From: Anaerolineae bacterium
GTDB lineage: Bacteria; Chloroflexota; Anaerolineae; DRVO01
Assembly (NCBI GenBank): GCA_013178015.1
Contig: JABLXR010000002.1
Span: 1-64,000 of the forward strand
Direction of reading: 5' to 3'
Length of the DNA stretch: 64,000 bases
The notes beneath the pieces were generated by a model. That model was not told the DNA's origin. It searched no databases and saw only the letters and a program-made list of their open reading frames with translations. Positions 8,238 to 17,603 of the stretch are shown here, piece after piece. Made by a program: the position numbers and the translations under genes. The first letter of the stretch is position 1. Each line of letters starts with the position of its first letter.

Positions 8238-9566
8238 TCACTCCTGGGTGGTCTTGTCCTCCACTGGCGTGACCAGCACCTTGTCCACCCGGTTGCCGTC
8301 CATGTCCATTACCTCCAGGCGCAGCTTGTCCCACTGGAAGTGATCGGTGGCGGCTGGGATGCGGCCCAGTTGGGCTACCACGAAGCCGGCCAGGGTCTGG
8401 TACTCCTCCTCTTCCGGCAGCTGTTCTATGCCGAAGAGGTCCTTGAAGTCATCCACCGGCAGGAGGCCATCCAGCAGCCAGGAGCCGTCCTCGCGCTGAA
8501 CGGCCATGGGCTCCTCGATCTCATCCCGCTCTGGGATCTCGCCCACGATGCCTTCGAGGATGTCGTCCAGGGTCACCAGACCCTGGAAGATGCCGTATTC
8601 GTCCACCACCAGCGCGATGGGCAGCCCGGCCTGCTTGAACAGCTCCAGCACCTGGAACACCTGCATGCTCTCCGGGATGTAGAGCGGCTCGCTGAGGGCC
8701 TTCTGCAGGTCCAGGGGCTCGCCCGCCAGGCACTGAAGCAGCAGATCTTTCACGTGGACGATCCCCAGTATCTCATCCAGGCTCTCGCGAGCCACGGGGA
8801 AGCGAGAGTAAGAGCTCTCCTCGATCACCCGCCGGACTTCCTCGGTGGGGTCTTCGATGTTGAGCCAGACCACCTCGGTGCGAGGCCGCATGATGGCGTC
8901 TACCTGGCGCTCGCCCATGCGGAAGACGCGCTCGACCATGTCGCGCTCGACTTCCTCGATGATGCCGGCGATGGTGCCCTGCTCCACCAGCACCCGTATC
9001 TCCTCCTCGGTGACCGGAGGCTCGGCGTAACCGCGTATGCCGAAGACGCGGGTGAGCACTTCCGTGGAGCCGCTAAGCAGGCTCACAGCTGGCCCAACCA
9101 GCCGGGAAAGGGCGCGCATCGGGCGGGCGATGCCCAGGGAGATGGGCTCGGCATAGTGCAGGGCCAGGCGCTTCGGCACCAGCTCGCCCACCACCAGGGA
9201 GAGGAACGTGGTGCCTACCACGGCGATGGTCAGGGCCACGGCGGAGGCGTAGCGACCTAGGATGGGGACCCCGGCCAGGAGGGTGGCGAGGACGGGGGCG
9301 ATAGTGGCTCCGCCGTAGGCGCCGGCCAGTATTCCCACCAGGGTGATGCCGATCTGAATGGTGGAAAGGAAGGTGTTGGGGTCGGCCGCCAGCTCCAGGA
9401 CCACCTGGGCGCGCCTGTCTCCCTCTTCGGATAGCTGCTGCATCCTGGCGCGCCGCACCGAGACTATGGCTATCTCGGACATGGCGAAGAGCCCGTTCAC
9501 GAGCACCAGTGCCAGTATGACCAGGAACTGGAGGAAGAGGGTGGTGGCTACCTGTGACTCAGGCAT
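8238..9566 (-). CDS. CNNM/CorC/HlyC-type membrane protein with CBS domains
   Basis: A 442-residue membrane protein of the hemolysin C/CorC family. Residues about 1-190 form the CNNM (DUF21) membrane domain, with TM1 in FLQFLVILALVLVNGLFAMS and further segments around ILAGAYGG and AVALTIAVVGTTFLSL. A CBS pair follows around 205-325 (VDAIMRPRTEVVWLN; FQGLVTLDDILEGIVGEI). A CorC_HlyC domain closes the protein (GSWLLDGLLPVDDFKDLF). Family members are linked to Mg2+/Co2+ efflux or homeostasis. The start at 9566 (MPESQVATTLF) is chosen because an upstream in-frame ATG would only add an arginine/proline-rich stretch. A good promoter lies about 215 bp upstream. Confidence 0.88.
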   Translation of the reverse strand: MPESQVATTLFLQFLVILALVLVNGLFAMSEIAIVSVRRARMQQLSEEGDRRAQVVLELAADPNTFLSTIQIGITLVGILAGAYGGATIAPVLATLLAGVPILGRYASAVALTIAVVGTTFLSLVVGELVPKRLALHYAEPISLGIARPMRALSRLVGPAVSLLSGSTEVLTRVFGIRGYAEPPVTEEEIRVLVEQGTIAGIIEEVERDMVERVFRMGERQVDAIMRPRTEVVWLNIEDPTEEVRRVIEESSYSRFPVARESLDEILGIVHVKDLLLQCLAGEPLDLQKALSEPLYIPESMQVFQVLELFKQAGLPIALVVDEYGIFQGLVTLDDILEGIVGEIPERDEIEEPMAVQREDGSWLLDGLLPVDDFKDLFGIEQLPEEEEYQTLAGFVVAQLGRIPAATDHFQWDKLRLEVMDMDGNRVDKVLVTPVEDKTTQE

Positions 9567-9777
9567 GGGCAACCCCCGAGGCGGCGGCCGCCGCCGCATC
9601 GTAGGCAGACGCCTCGCCCGGCGGCAGGTCGTTCACTGGGGCCTGGAGGCGGTGGAGGACGTCAGGGACGCTCACGGAGGGTACCGGGGCTGGGACGGTG
9701 GAGGGAATGACGCCAGCAGACGGCCAGCTGGCCGGTGAGTCGGACGTGGTTGAGCCGGAATCTTCCATTTCCAGAAT

Positions 9778-9806
9778 AGTATACACTGGCAGCCTATGGC
9801 CGCCAA
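9778..9806 (-). promoter_or_regulatory. sigma70-like promoter of the CorC-type gene
   Basis: On the minus strand, TTGGCG (-35, 9806-9801) and TATACT (-10, 9783-9778) are separated by exactly 17 bases. This is the only strong match in a GC-rich gap. It would give a leader of about 200 nt before the start at 9566. Confidence 0.5.
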
Positions 9807-10087
9807 GGGTGGTAGGTCTGGGGTCCGGGGGAGGAGCCAGGCTGGATCTCCGTGACGTGGTGGCGGAGGGGTGTACGAGAGGGCCACTCGAGGGCGGCTG
9901 CCTCAGAGGATGGCACCAAGGGGGGACGCAGTGGCCGAGGGAACGAATGACACCGGTTGAGCCGTCGCGCAAGGAGCGGAGCCGCCGCTCACCGGCGCCG
10001 AGCTCTCTCAGGTACCCTCGCCCGACAACGCCGCAGAGCGGGCCCTGAGACACCAGCGTGAGGGTAGGCCCCAGCACCAGTGTGAGG

Positions 10088-10122
10088 CCCCTGGTCTGCG
10101 ACGGCAGGGCGCAGACCAGGGG
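10088..10122 (-). terminator. 13-bp hairpin downstream of the SBBP gene
   Basis: Perfect 13-bp arms (CCCCTGGTCTGCG, 10088-10100, and CGCAGACCAGGGG, 10110-10122) flank a 9-nt loop, about 120 bp past the SBBP stop. No T-run follows on either strand, so it may be a processing or Rho-assisted stop rather than a classical terminator. Confidence 0.45.
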
Positions 10123-10242
10123 ACACGGGCGCGCCTCCTGCCGGTCGACGTCCTCTCACGGCGGAGGGCGCCCCTCCTCACGCTGGCAGCTGCTCACACG
10201 GTCACCGGTGCGTCTCCTGAGTACGTTTCTTTGTCTCCCTCA

Positions 10243-12546
10243 TCACCTGAGGACAAGGGGCAGGAACACGCCCAGGTCGGGGAGCGGACCCGGTCCTGGC
10301 TGGGGGCTGTCAGGGTAGCTGATCTCGGCAACGAAGACCTCCCAGCCACCGGCTCGAGGTCGCAATGGGTCGGCAGTGGGGAATGCCTGGGAACCGGTCC
10401 AGCCGGTCAGATGGGCAGAACCGGCGAGGTCCACGGCGATCCCCTGGCCCACGTCGTCGCCACCCCCGCCCAGGAACGTCGAGGCGTCGAGGCTGGAACC
10501 GGCAGGGCCGAGCCTGAGGGCAAAGACGTCGAAGTTGCCGCCTATCTCCCGCTGGATGGGAGCGACCGATGGGAAGTCAGGCGAGGCTGTCTTTCCCGTT
10601 ACGTGGGCGCGGCCCGACCCGTCCACAGCTATGGCATGGCCCGACTCATGCCCCGAGCCCCCGATGTAGGTGGCGTAGAGGAGTGATGCCGCCCCGGACT
10701 GCGACGGGTCCAGTTTGGCCACGAAGACGTCGGACTTGGCATCTACGTGGCAGATCGGGGGCTGGCCCGGCAGGACGTAGTCACAGACCATGTTGTCGGT
10801 GGTGTTGCAGATGCCATCAGTGCCGCAGGTGCGGTCGAAGGCGTTCGCCGTGGTGGGGAAGTCGTCAGTCTGAGTCGAGCCGGTGACGTACACGTTGCCG
10901 TCGCCATCCAGGGCGAGACCGTAGGCGAAGTCGCTGAGGGTGGTGCCGCCCAGGAGCGTGCTGTAGAGCAGGCCCGACTCGCCCGGGAGTGCCGGGTCAA
11001 TCTTGGCTACGAAGGCCTTCCACAGCCCATCGAAAGAGCGCTGATACGCGTTCGCAGTCGTAGGGAAGCTGGCGGCAGCCTGGCCGGCGACATAGATCAT
11101 GCCCTCATCGTCCACCGCGATGGCTCGGCCGACGGTGGAGCACAGGCCGCAGTACTCCCCGCTCCCGCCCAGGTAGGTGGAGTAGAGGAGCTCATCGCCC
11201 GCGGGGTCGATCGCAGCGACGAAGGCATCCACCAGCTCCAGTCTGTCGGCCTGAATGGCGTTCGCGGTGGTAGGGAAGCCGCTGCTGGCTACTCTGCCGG
11301 TGACGTATGCCTGGCCGGCGGAGTCCACGGCGATGGCGAGCCCCTTGGATTCTACCGAGCCGAAGGACGTCCAGTAGGTGAGCGCACCGGCTGGATCCAG
11401 CCTGGCGAGCTGGGCGTATTTGCAGATGAACATGTCTGGCAGGGACTCGCTATTCAGCGAGACGAACCCGGTCATGTAGGCGTTGCCAGCCGAGTCCACA
11501 GCTATGCCTCTGCCCTCGTCGTCGCCAGGGAGGCCGATGTAGGTGGAGTAGATCAGTTCCGACCCCGCGGCGCTCAGCCGGGTAACGAAGGCGTCGTAGC
11601 AGAGCCGGTAGGGAGTTTCGTCCGAGGGGCAGTTGACGCCTCCGCCGAAGGACCCGGACCGTGCCGGGTTCATGAGAGGCAGGTCAGTAGAGGTGGTGGA
11701 GCCGGTGATGTAGACGTCGCCGGCGGCATCGAGGGCGATACTGTGAGCCCAGTCGTCGCCGCTACCGCCGAAGTACGTAGAGTAGCTCAGCACGGGATCT
11801 ATGAACAGAGGCCGGTCGGTGTCGAAAGAGTCCACCCAGAAGCCGTACCGGCCATCGCCCTTAAGGACGTAGCCGCCATCAATGGGCTCCGGCCGGCCAC
11901 CTACGTTCTGGTAGATGAGAGGCTTGGCCAGGCGGAGTTCGGCCTCGCCGACGGTAAGGACCAAGTCGCCCCCGGGATCCACTCTGATGGCGTCCGCGCC
12001 CTGTGCGCACAAGGTGATTACGTCGGGGTTGGCGCCGGGCGCGAGCAGGAAGTCGTGCTCCAGTTGCCCTCCCTGGCCGAAGAAGACCAGGTCAATGCCT
12101 GGGTAGACCTCCTGGTAGCGTACTTTGCGGAAGGTCGGAATCCTAGTGTTCCAAGCCGATGGATCACTGCCCAGATAGTAGTTGACGACCCCCGGCAGTG
12201 GCTCGAGGCCAGTCACCATCGGCTCAGAGGCAGCGCCAACGAGCTGCAGGCGTGTCACAGTCGGCGGTTGGCCGGCCGAGGGGCCCGCCAGGGCCAGGAG
12301 CGCCCCGTCCGTGCCGAGCAGCACGTTGTACCCGGGACCGCGAGCCAGGAAGATGACGCCCGCTTCTGCTTGGCCGCGGTTGGCCTCAAACTGCAGGGGC
12401 AGCTCGCGAAGATGGCTCTCGGCGCCGGCGATGAAGGCAGGCTGTGGTTCAGTGAACAGGGCCGGCCGTGCAGGCGGCCGGGGTAGTGGCGCTATCAGCA
12501 TCACACTCATGATCAGGGACGGGAGGAGGGTCTTTCGCAGATACAT
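10243..12546 (-). CDS. secreted SBBP beta-propeller repeat protein
   Basis: A 767-residue exported protein. An N-terminal signal segment (MYLRKTLLPSLIMSVMLIAP) is followed by the domain that usually precedes SBBP repeats (LQFEANRGQAEAGVIFLARG). After it come roughly eight SBBP repeats (PF06739) recognisable as YSTYxGGSGDD...IAxDxxGxxYxTGxT, for example GGSGDDWAHSIALDAAGDVY. A proline/glycine linker leads to the C-terminus LGVFLPLVLR. The ATG at 12546 is set by the signal peptide and GGGAG about 7 bases upstream; the much longer open frame upstream overlaps the next gene in another frame. The role is unknown, probably a surface or extracellular propeller. Confidence 0.82.
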   Translation of the reverse strand: MYLRKTLLPSLIMSVMLIAPLPRPPARPALFTEPQPAFIAGAESHLRELPLQFEANRGQAEAGVIFLARGPGYNVLLGTDGALLALAGPSAGQPPTVTRLQLVGAASEPMVTGLEPLPGVVNYYLGSDPSAWNTRIPTFRKVRYQEVYPGIDLVFFGQGGQLEHDFLLAPGANPDVITLCAQGADAIRVDPGGDLVLTVGEAELRLAKPLIYQNVGGRPEPIDGGYVLKGDGRYGFWVDSFDTDRPLFIDPVLSYSTYFGGSGDDWAHSIALDAAGDVYITGSTTSTDLPLMNPARSGSFGGGVNCPSDETPYRLCYDAFVTRLSAAGSELIYSTYIGLPGDDEGRGIAVDSAGNAYMTGFVSLNSESLPDMFICKYAQLARLDPAGALTYWTSFGSVESKGLAIAVDSAGQAYVTGRVASSGFPTTANAIQADRLELVDAFVAAIDPAGDELLYSTYLGGSGEYCGLCSTVGRAIAVDDEGMIYVAGQAAASFPTTANAYQRSFDGLWKAFVAKIDPALPGESGLLYSTLLGGTTLSDFAYGLALDGDGNVYVTGSTQTDDFPTTANAFDRTCGTDGICNTTDNMVCDYVLPGQPPICHVDAKSDVFVAKLDPSQSGAASLLYATYIGGSGHESGHAIAVDGSGRAHVTGKTASPDFPSVAPIQREIGGNFDVFALRLGPAGSSLDASTFLGGGGDDVGQGIAVDLAGSAHLTGWTGSQAFPTADPLRPRAGGWEVFVAEISYPDSPQPGPGPLPDLGVFLPLVLR

Positions 12547-12647
12547 GGTGGTTACTCCCTTGGGCTGTGACCAAAGCCCTGTCGCCTGGGCTGACACGAC
12601 GAAGGCGCGGCAAACGGCGCCCTGGAGCCCGCGCGCGAACTTGGTCA

Positions 12648-14408
12648 TCATCTGTAACGCGATACGATGGTCGAAGTGATGTCGGTAGGCGGCCTGGCGT
12701 TGCACGCCGTTGGCTCGGTGACCCGGTCTCGCGCGAGCAGCCGTGGGCCGTGCTCGGTCGTACGCGGCACTCCGCCCAGCACATCCGGTGCCGGGAGCGG
12801 GCGCCCTGCCCTGTCCAGGTGGACGGCGCGGGCGACCTGGGCTGCGGCCCGCCTGAGGGCATCGAAGTGCTCCCGGCTGTACTGCTGTCCGTCCACCGAG
12901 GGACCGAGCCAGAGCACGCCGTAGCGCATGCCATGGCACTCCAGAGGCACGCTCAGCCAAGCTTCTCCCGTCCAGCGGCCGATGGTATGCACGACGCGCA
13001 GTCGACCTCCTGACTCCAGGCTCACGGCCCCCGACTGCGCCCGCAAGCAGGACGAAGCCTGTTCCAGGAGGTAGCCGACGATCTCGCTCGACTCGCTCAT
13101 CCGGGTAAAGGCCTGGACTTGTTCGGCCAACTGCCTGAGGCCACGGGCGGCGTCGGGAGGTGCGGCGAACTGGGCGGTGAGCAGTCCGTCGGCGTACTTC
13201 CTGAGGGGGGCCACGGCCGTGGCGACTATCATCGTGGTTATCACCAGGGCGGCATCGCTCTTCTCCCCCGTGAAGGCGACGAAGAGCTTCTGGGAGAGTC
13301 CGAGTAGGGCGGTGAACACTCCCGCCAGGACGGCCGTGAGTACGCCGTAGACCAAGGTTCGGTTGACGAGCGCTTCCGCCTCGGATAGGTGGTATCGGGA
13401 GATGGCGATTCCCACTGAGAGGGGGAAGATGACCAGACTGGGCACAAACAGCACCGCGTCGAACGCCAGGGGCACGCCGACGACGGGGGCCACGAACCAG
13501 ACGCTCACGGGCAGGAAGGCCAGGGCGCTGCCGAAGAGCATCAGGCGCGCCTGCCGCCGTACCAGGTTGGGCTCGCCCACCCTGGCTCGGTAGGCCATGA
13601 TCGCCAGGAACGTGGCCACCGCCAGAGCGGCATATCGGTAGCTGGCACCCCATGCGGCGACGTAGGCCCAGGGTCGCGCGGTATCGTGGATTGCCAGCAC
13701 CCCCCAGGCGGCGAATGCGATGGAGACAAGATAGGGGAGGCTCAGCAGCCAGGCTCGGCTCCGCACCGGCCGCCACTCAACCGGGAACCGCAGGGCCAGG
13801 CTGATCAGGGTGCCGCCGATCTGAGCCACGGCGACCGTCCACAGGAATGGAAAGGCGTGGGTAGTGGAGAGGTCGAACAAGAGAAGGCTGACCACCGAGA
13901 CGCAGGCACAGAAGAAGGCCAGCGCCCGCCCCGGCCGCGTCATGCCCCGGGCAGCGTAGATCCACGCCCCGATGCTCAGGTAGATCAGGCCAGCCAGGTA
14001 GGGCAGCCAGAAGAGCTGCAGCATGTCCCTGCCGGGAATCGAGCCAAGCAGGACTGACGGATAGAGGTGCGTTGTCCCCTCGGGCGACCGGGTGACGAGG
14101 GACACTGAGTCGCCGGCCGCGTGCGCGCGGAGAACTGCCTGGAACTCGGAGGGGCTGGCTACGGCCACGTCACCGATGCGCAGCACCTGCTGGGGGTAGC
14201 TCAGTCCCTCCGGCCCCCCTGGGAATCGGTAGCCGTTCACCACGAGGGTCGACTCGACCAGGAATCCTGGGAAGGGGTGGCGGCCCCATGATAGGGCCAG
14301 CAGCGGGGCGGCAACCGCCGCCATGAGCGCGGTCAGGAATGCCCCGATAGTCAGCAGGCGGCTCAGCTTCTCCAGGGGAATCGCGCTCTTGGATGGGCCC
14401 GTCGCCAT
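12648..14408 (-). CDS. multi-TM sensor protein with PDZ-like and GAF domains
   Basis: A 586-residue membrane protein. TM1 is near residues 18-42. An extracytoplasmic stretch follows that resembles a PDZ domain (LRIGDVAVASPSEFQAVLRA). About eight more hydrophobic helices run between 125 and 385. A cytoplasmic GAF-like domain lies about 415-545 (SSEIVGYLLEQASSCLRA; GVLWLGPSVDGQQYSREHF). No kinase, cyclase or phosphatase domain follows. The overall plan recalls the membrane half of ComP-type sensors. Its start overlaps by one base the stop of the Cache/PP2C-like gene, so translation is probably coupled and the two products may work together. Downstream output is unknown. Confidence 0.65.
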   Translation of the reverse strand: MATGPSKSAIPLEKLSRLLTIGAFLTALMAAVAAPLLALSWGRHPFPGFLVESTLVVNGYRFPGGPEGLSYPQQVLRIGDVAVASPSEFQAVLRAHAAGDSVSLVTRSPEGTTHLYPSVLLGSIPGRDMLQLFWLPYLAGLIYLSIGAWIYAARGMTRPGRALAFFCACVSVVSLLLFDLSTTHAFPFLWTVAVAQIGGTLISLALRFPVEWRPVRSRAWLLSLPYLVSIAFAAWGVLAIHDTARPWAYVAAWGASYRYAALAVATFLAIMAYRARVGEPNLVRRQARLMLFGSALAFLPVSVWFVAPVVGVPLAFDAVLFVPSLVIFPLSVGIAISRYHLSEAEALVNRTLVYGVLTAVLAGVFTALLGLSQKLFVAFTGEKSDAALVITTMIVATAVAPLRKYADGLLTAQFAAPPDAARGLRQLAEQVQAFTRMSESSEIVGYLLEQASSCLRAQSGAVSLESGGRLRVVHTIGRWTGEAWLSVPLECHGMRYGVLWLGPSVDGQQYSREHFDALRRAAAQVARAVHLDRAGRPLPAPDVLGGVPRTTEHGPRLLARDRVTEPTACNARPPTDITSTIVSRYR

Positions 14409-16102
14409 CAGGAGGCTTCTCGGGTCAGCGGTGGCTGCTCGAGGGCGTCTCCCGTCCTCTCCAGCAGCAACACGGTGGAACCGTCCTGCGACTGCCCCTC
14501 GTGGACCGACGCCTCCGGCCTTGGGGCTGCGATGCCGGCCGCTCGATCCAGTAGCGCCTGAACGGCCTCCAGGCGGCTCTCCGTCTGGCCGCTTCGCCGG
14601 GCCGGCCCGCCGGCAGCGAGGAGCAGCGCTTCGCCCGGCTCAAGCCTAACCTCACTCTGATGGTATTGAGCGTCCAGTCGCAGGCCCAAGGGTGGCCCGG
14701 GGGGCTCCAGCGGCGCGGGCCCGTTGCTGCAGAGGTGATGGGCCAGCGCATCCCCGGCATGAGCCAGCTCCAGCCGACCGCTGCCCGGATCCAGAATGGC
14801 GTAAAGGCAGGTCACGGTATGGCCTTCCGACACCTCCGGGCACACTGAGTCGTTGACCTGGGAGAGCGCCGCCGAGGGAGGGACCAGCTGGCGGGCAGTG
14901 TGGCGCAGGACGGCTCTGGCGGTGGCGGCCAGAAAGGCCGCGTATGCACTGGGGTCGTGAACCTGTACTATGGCCAGCATGAGGCGACCGTCGGGCAGGA
15001 ACAGGTAGTCGTAGAACATGCCGCAGATGGCACCGGCGGGCCCGTGGTTGGCGGCCAGCTTCCAGCCTGGCAGCAGAGGCAGGTGCTTTGGCACCAGAGC
15101 CTCTCGGGCCAAGCCCGCCACCTGTCTGGCTTGGGCCAGTTGCTCCTGAGCCTGGGCGTCCGTGTGGCTCTGGCGCATCAGGAGCGTTGCTCCCGTTGCC
15201 GGCAGGGTCATACCTGCGGCCAGCAGAATCAGCAGGACGTCAAGGTAGCGCCTGGTGTCGTGGGTGACCGTAGCCCAGTCTTCCTCGGTGATGAGCGTCC
15301 ACCCGGTCCCAGGCACGGGAGCATAGGCGGAGACCATGCTGCGGCCTGGGCTGTCGTAGGTCTGGTTGGCTCCTCCGATGCCCTGTAGCGCCCCGGCGGG
15401 GAGTCCCCGGGCGTCGAAGATGGCGCCGACCTGAGCGTAGCTGGAGTCATAGAGGATGCGGCCGTTGCTATCGACGACATAAGTGGTTCCGCTCTGACCT
15501 ATGCGCAGCCGCACGATGCTGGCGTAGAACGAACTGGCGGTGGACTTCCCCAGGCCGAACATGCCGGCCAGCACCCCGGCGAACTGACCCCGATCGTTCA
15601 GAATCCGCACGCCTATGATGGTCACCATGCTCGGGCTAGGTCCTTCATGCACCCCGTCGGAGAAGGCCACCTCAGTGGACGCGAGCAGCTCCTGGAAGAA
15701 TCGGTGGTGGGACCAGTCCTGCAGGAGCAGCTGGGGGCGTTCGGGCATGGTGGCGCGCACCGTGCCGTAGCTGTCCAGAAGCACGACTCCTGTGTCGAAT
15801 GCGGCCAAACGCGAGGCCGCCCTCTGGAGCGCGGCTTGCTGCTCGGCCACGTTTCCGCCGGAGACCTCGGGCGTCCGCGCCAGTGAGGTGAGGACGGCAG
15901 CGAACCCGAGGAACTCGTCTTCGAGTCGAGCGGCAGACAGGTAGGCTAACTGCCGGTTGCGTTCGATCAGCAGTTCGGCGGAAGCCTGGCGATAAGCGGA
16001 GTACAGAGCCATGCCTACGACGGCCACTGGGATCAGGGCCAGCAGCAGGGCCCAGGCAATGGGCGGGCCACGACGCGCCTTCCAGACACGTGCCAGTCGC
16101 AC
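14408..16102 (-). CDS. dCache sensor with degenerate PP2C/SpoIIE-like domain
   Basis: A 564-residue protein with TM1 at about 17-38 and a periplasmic double-Cache domain at about 40-275 (TGVVLLDSYGTVRATMPERP; GTTYVVDSNGRILYDSS; YAPVPGTGWTLITEED). A second TM lies at about 288-308, then a cytoplasmic domain at about 330-550 with the fold pattern of RsbU/SpoIIE phosphatases. The metal-binding motifs are altered. The usual GGD-F/Y-YD reads CGMFYDY (Met362 in place of Asp), GDVSGxG reads VQVHDPS, AGHxP reads AGDALA, and TDGxxE reads AAGGPAR. It is therefore probably a catalytically dead, ligand-sensing pseudophosphatase. It lies 8 bp after a solute-binding protein gene. Confidence 0.68.
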   Translation of the reverse strand: MRLARVWKARRGPPIAWALLLALIPVAVVGMALYSAYRQASAELLIERNRQLAYLSAARLEDEFLGFAAVLTSLARTPEVSGGNVAEQQAALQRAASRLAAFDTGVVLLDSYGTVRATMPERPQLLLQDWSHHRFFQELLASTEVAFSDGVHEGPSPSMVTIIGVRILNDRGQFAGVLAGMFGLGKSTASSFYASIVRLRIGQSGTTYVVDSNGRILYDSSYAQVGAIFDARGLPAGALQGIGGANQTYDSPGRSMVSAYAPVPGTGWTLITEEDWATVTHDTRRYLDVLLILLAAGMTLPATGATLLMRQSHTDAQAQEQLAQARQVAGLAREALVPKHLPLLPGWKLAANHGPAGAICGMFYDYLFLPDGRLMLAIVQVHDPSAYAAFLAATARAVLRHTARQLVPPSAALSQVNDSVCPEVSEGHTVTCLYAILDPGSGRLELAHAGDALAHHLCSNGPAPLEPPGPPLGLRLDAQYHQSEVRLEPGEALLLAAGGPARRSGQTESRLEAVQALLDRAAGIAAPRPEASVHEGQSQDGSTVLLLERTGDALEQPPLTREAS

Positions 16103-16110
16103 CTCGCCTC

Positions 16111-17547
16111 CTAGGCCCCTGCCTGTTGAGCCGCGTCAATCTGCGCCGAGAGGGTTCTCACGAGGTCAGTCTGCGCCTGGCCCAGAGTGAAGATGCGCGA
16201 CCAAGCTGCCTGGGCCAGGCGTCGGGCCTCGGCCATGTTGGCGAAGATCTCCGCCGTCACCGAGTAACCCCGCAGGTGGCCATCGGCGAACACACTCAGA
16301 TCCATGTCGCGCGACCTGCCTGGGTGCTGCTCCCGCACCAAGTTGGCCCATTCGCCGACCAGCGATGCCCGTGCCGGATGAAGCAGTTGGGCCTGGGCCA
16401 TTGCCCGCCCGTACCTGGGGCTGATCAGGAACTTGAGCAGCTCCCAGGCGGCCTCGGGGTGTCTAGTGCCGGCATAGATGGCGAAGCCGTCGGCGGTGGC
16501 CAGAGTGGCCCGGCGAGCCGGTCCTGCCGGCAGAGGGGCGACGCCAACCCTGAAGTTGGCGTTCTCAAGGATGCGCTTCAGCGACCACGATCCCTCCTCC
16601 ACCATCGCCAGGTGCCCTTCGACGAACGCCTGCCACGGGGCGATGGTGCGCACGTCCAGGAGGCTGGCCATAGTGTGGTCGTCCCACATGCGGTCGCGCA
16701 GCCACTGCAGAGCCTCCAGGGCCTCAGGCTGAGCCATGAGGCTGCGTCTGGGATCCAGAGGATCAACGAAGTGCCCTCCCCAGCCGTTGACGTGGACCTG
16801 GAGGTGCCCCCAGCTCACGTCAACCATGCTTCCCCAGAGGTCTATCTTGCCCGTCCGGTCCATGGGGCGGACCAGGCCTCTCATGGCCTCCAGATAGTCA
16901 TCGTGGGTCCAGGCGTCCGTGGGGTACTCCACGCCGTACTGGTCGAACAAGTCCTTGTTGTAGTACAGGACGAGCGCACCCTGACACTTGGGCAGGGCAT
17001 ACTGCACCCCGCTGTGGGTGAACAAGGCCCGGTAATGAGCCGGGTGCCAATCGTCCACGGTGGCCTCATCCAGATCCGCCTCTACGTAGGGACGCAGATC
17101 GAGAAGGTAGCCGGCCTGTGCCCACAGAGGAAGGGAGTCACAGCAACCGGCGAAGACGTCCGGCGCCGTGCCGTTCTGGAAATCGGAGAGCATCTGGCTG
17201 GCGGTGTTCTCGGGGTCTTGGGCGAGGAAGACGCTGATGTGCGGATTGGAGGTATGGAACTGCTCCAGCATGTGCTGCGCCGTGGTCACGAGCCACTCAC
17301 TTCGGCCTTCTTGGTACACCAACTGGACGGCCCTGGTGCGGCGCGGTCCCATCGCCGATGGCGTTCCGCACCCCGCCAGAGCGGCGCCGGCGGCGGCGAC
17401 ACCGATGCCACGCAGGAAGCCGCGGCGGGTGATGGCGGGCCGCTCGGCGTCGCTGCCGGGGGAGGCGAAGGCAGGGATAGTGTTCGCGTCGGCTTCTCTG
17501 ACGACTGGAGTATCTGAACTTCGTGATGTGGGATGCGCCTGATCCAT
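16111..17547 (-). CDS. extracellular solute-binding lipoprotein, sugar-type (family 1)
   Basis: A 478-residue family 1 ABC-type solute-binding protein. The N-terminus carries a twin-arginine-like export signal (ITRRGFLRGIGVAAAGAALA) ending in the lipobox LAGC, so it is likely a Tat-exported lipoprotein. The body shows typical MalE/UgpB-like segments (LVLYYNKDLFDQYGVEYPTD; WGGHFVDPLDPRRS; FAIYAGTRHPEAAWELLKFL). The start at 17547 has AGAGGAAAG closely upstream. No permease or ATPase gene is adjacent; instead the next gene is the Cache/PP2C-like sensor, so this protein may be a receptor component or may use a distant transporter. Ligand unknown, probably a carbohydrate. Confidence 0.82.
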   Translation of the reverse strand: MDQAHPTSRSSDTPVVREADANTIPAFASPGSDAERPAITRRGFLRGIGVAAAGAALAGCGTPSAMGPRRTRAVQLVYQEGRSEWLVTTAQHMLEQFHTSNPHISVFLAQDPENTASQMLSDFQNGTAPDVFAGCCDSLPLWAQAGYLLDLRPYVEADLDEATVDDWHPAHYRALFTHSGVQYALPKCQGALVLYYNKDLFDQYGVEYPTDAWTHDDYLEAMRGLVRPMDRTGKIDLWGSMVDVSWGHLQVHVNGWGGHFVDPLDPRRSLMAQPEALEALQWLRDRMWDDHTMASLLDVRTIAPWQAFVEGHLAMVEEGSWSLKRILENANFRVGVAPLPAGPARRATLATADGFAIYAGTRHPEAAWELLKFLISPRYGRAMAQAQLLHPARASLVGEWANLVREQHPGRSRDMDLSVFADGHLRGYSVTAEIFANMAEARRLAQAAWSRIFTLGQAQTDLVRTLSAQIDAAQQAGA

Positions 17548-17603
17548 GTGCTTTCCTCTAGGCTAAGACCAGGGGAGCGGTCTGGCCCGGCGGTCGTGCC
17601 CTG

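Larger units (their letters stand above)
9567..10242. other. intergenic region, 676 bp
   Basis: No reading frame here has convincing protein character. The region holds the promoter for the CorC-like gene (9778-9806) and a strong hairpin (10088-10122) beyond the end of the SBBP gene. Nothing else was recognised. Confidence 0.5.

Noticed and set aside
7039-8334. 431-residue minus-strand frame over the second UroD-like gene
   Set aside because: It is a shadow of the UroD-like gene with no recognisable domain.
12547-13776. N-terminal extension of the SBBP reading frame, giving an 1177-residue protein
   Set aside because: This part overlaps the GAF membrane protein in another frame, is arginine/glycine/proline rich and has no family resemblance. 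The signal peptide starting at 12546 marks the real start.
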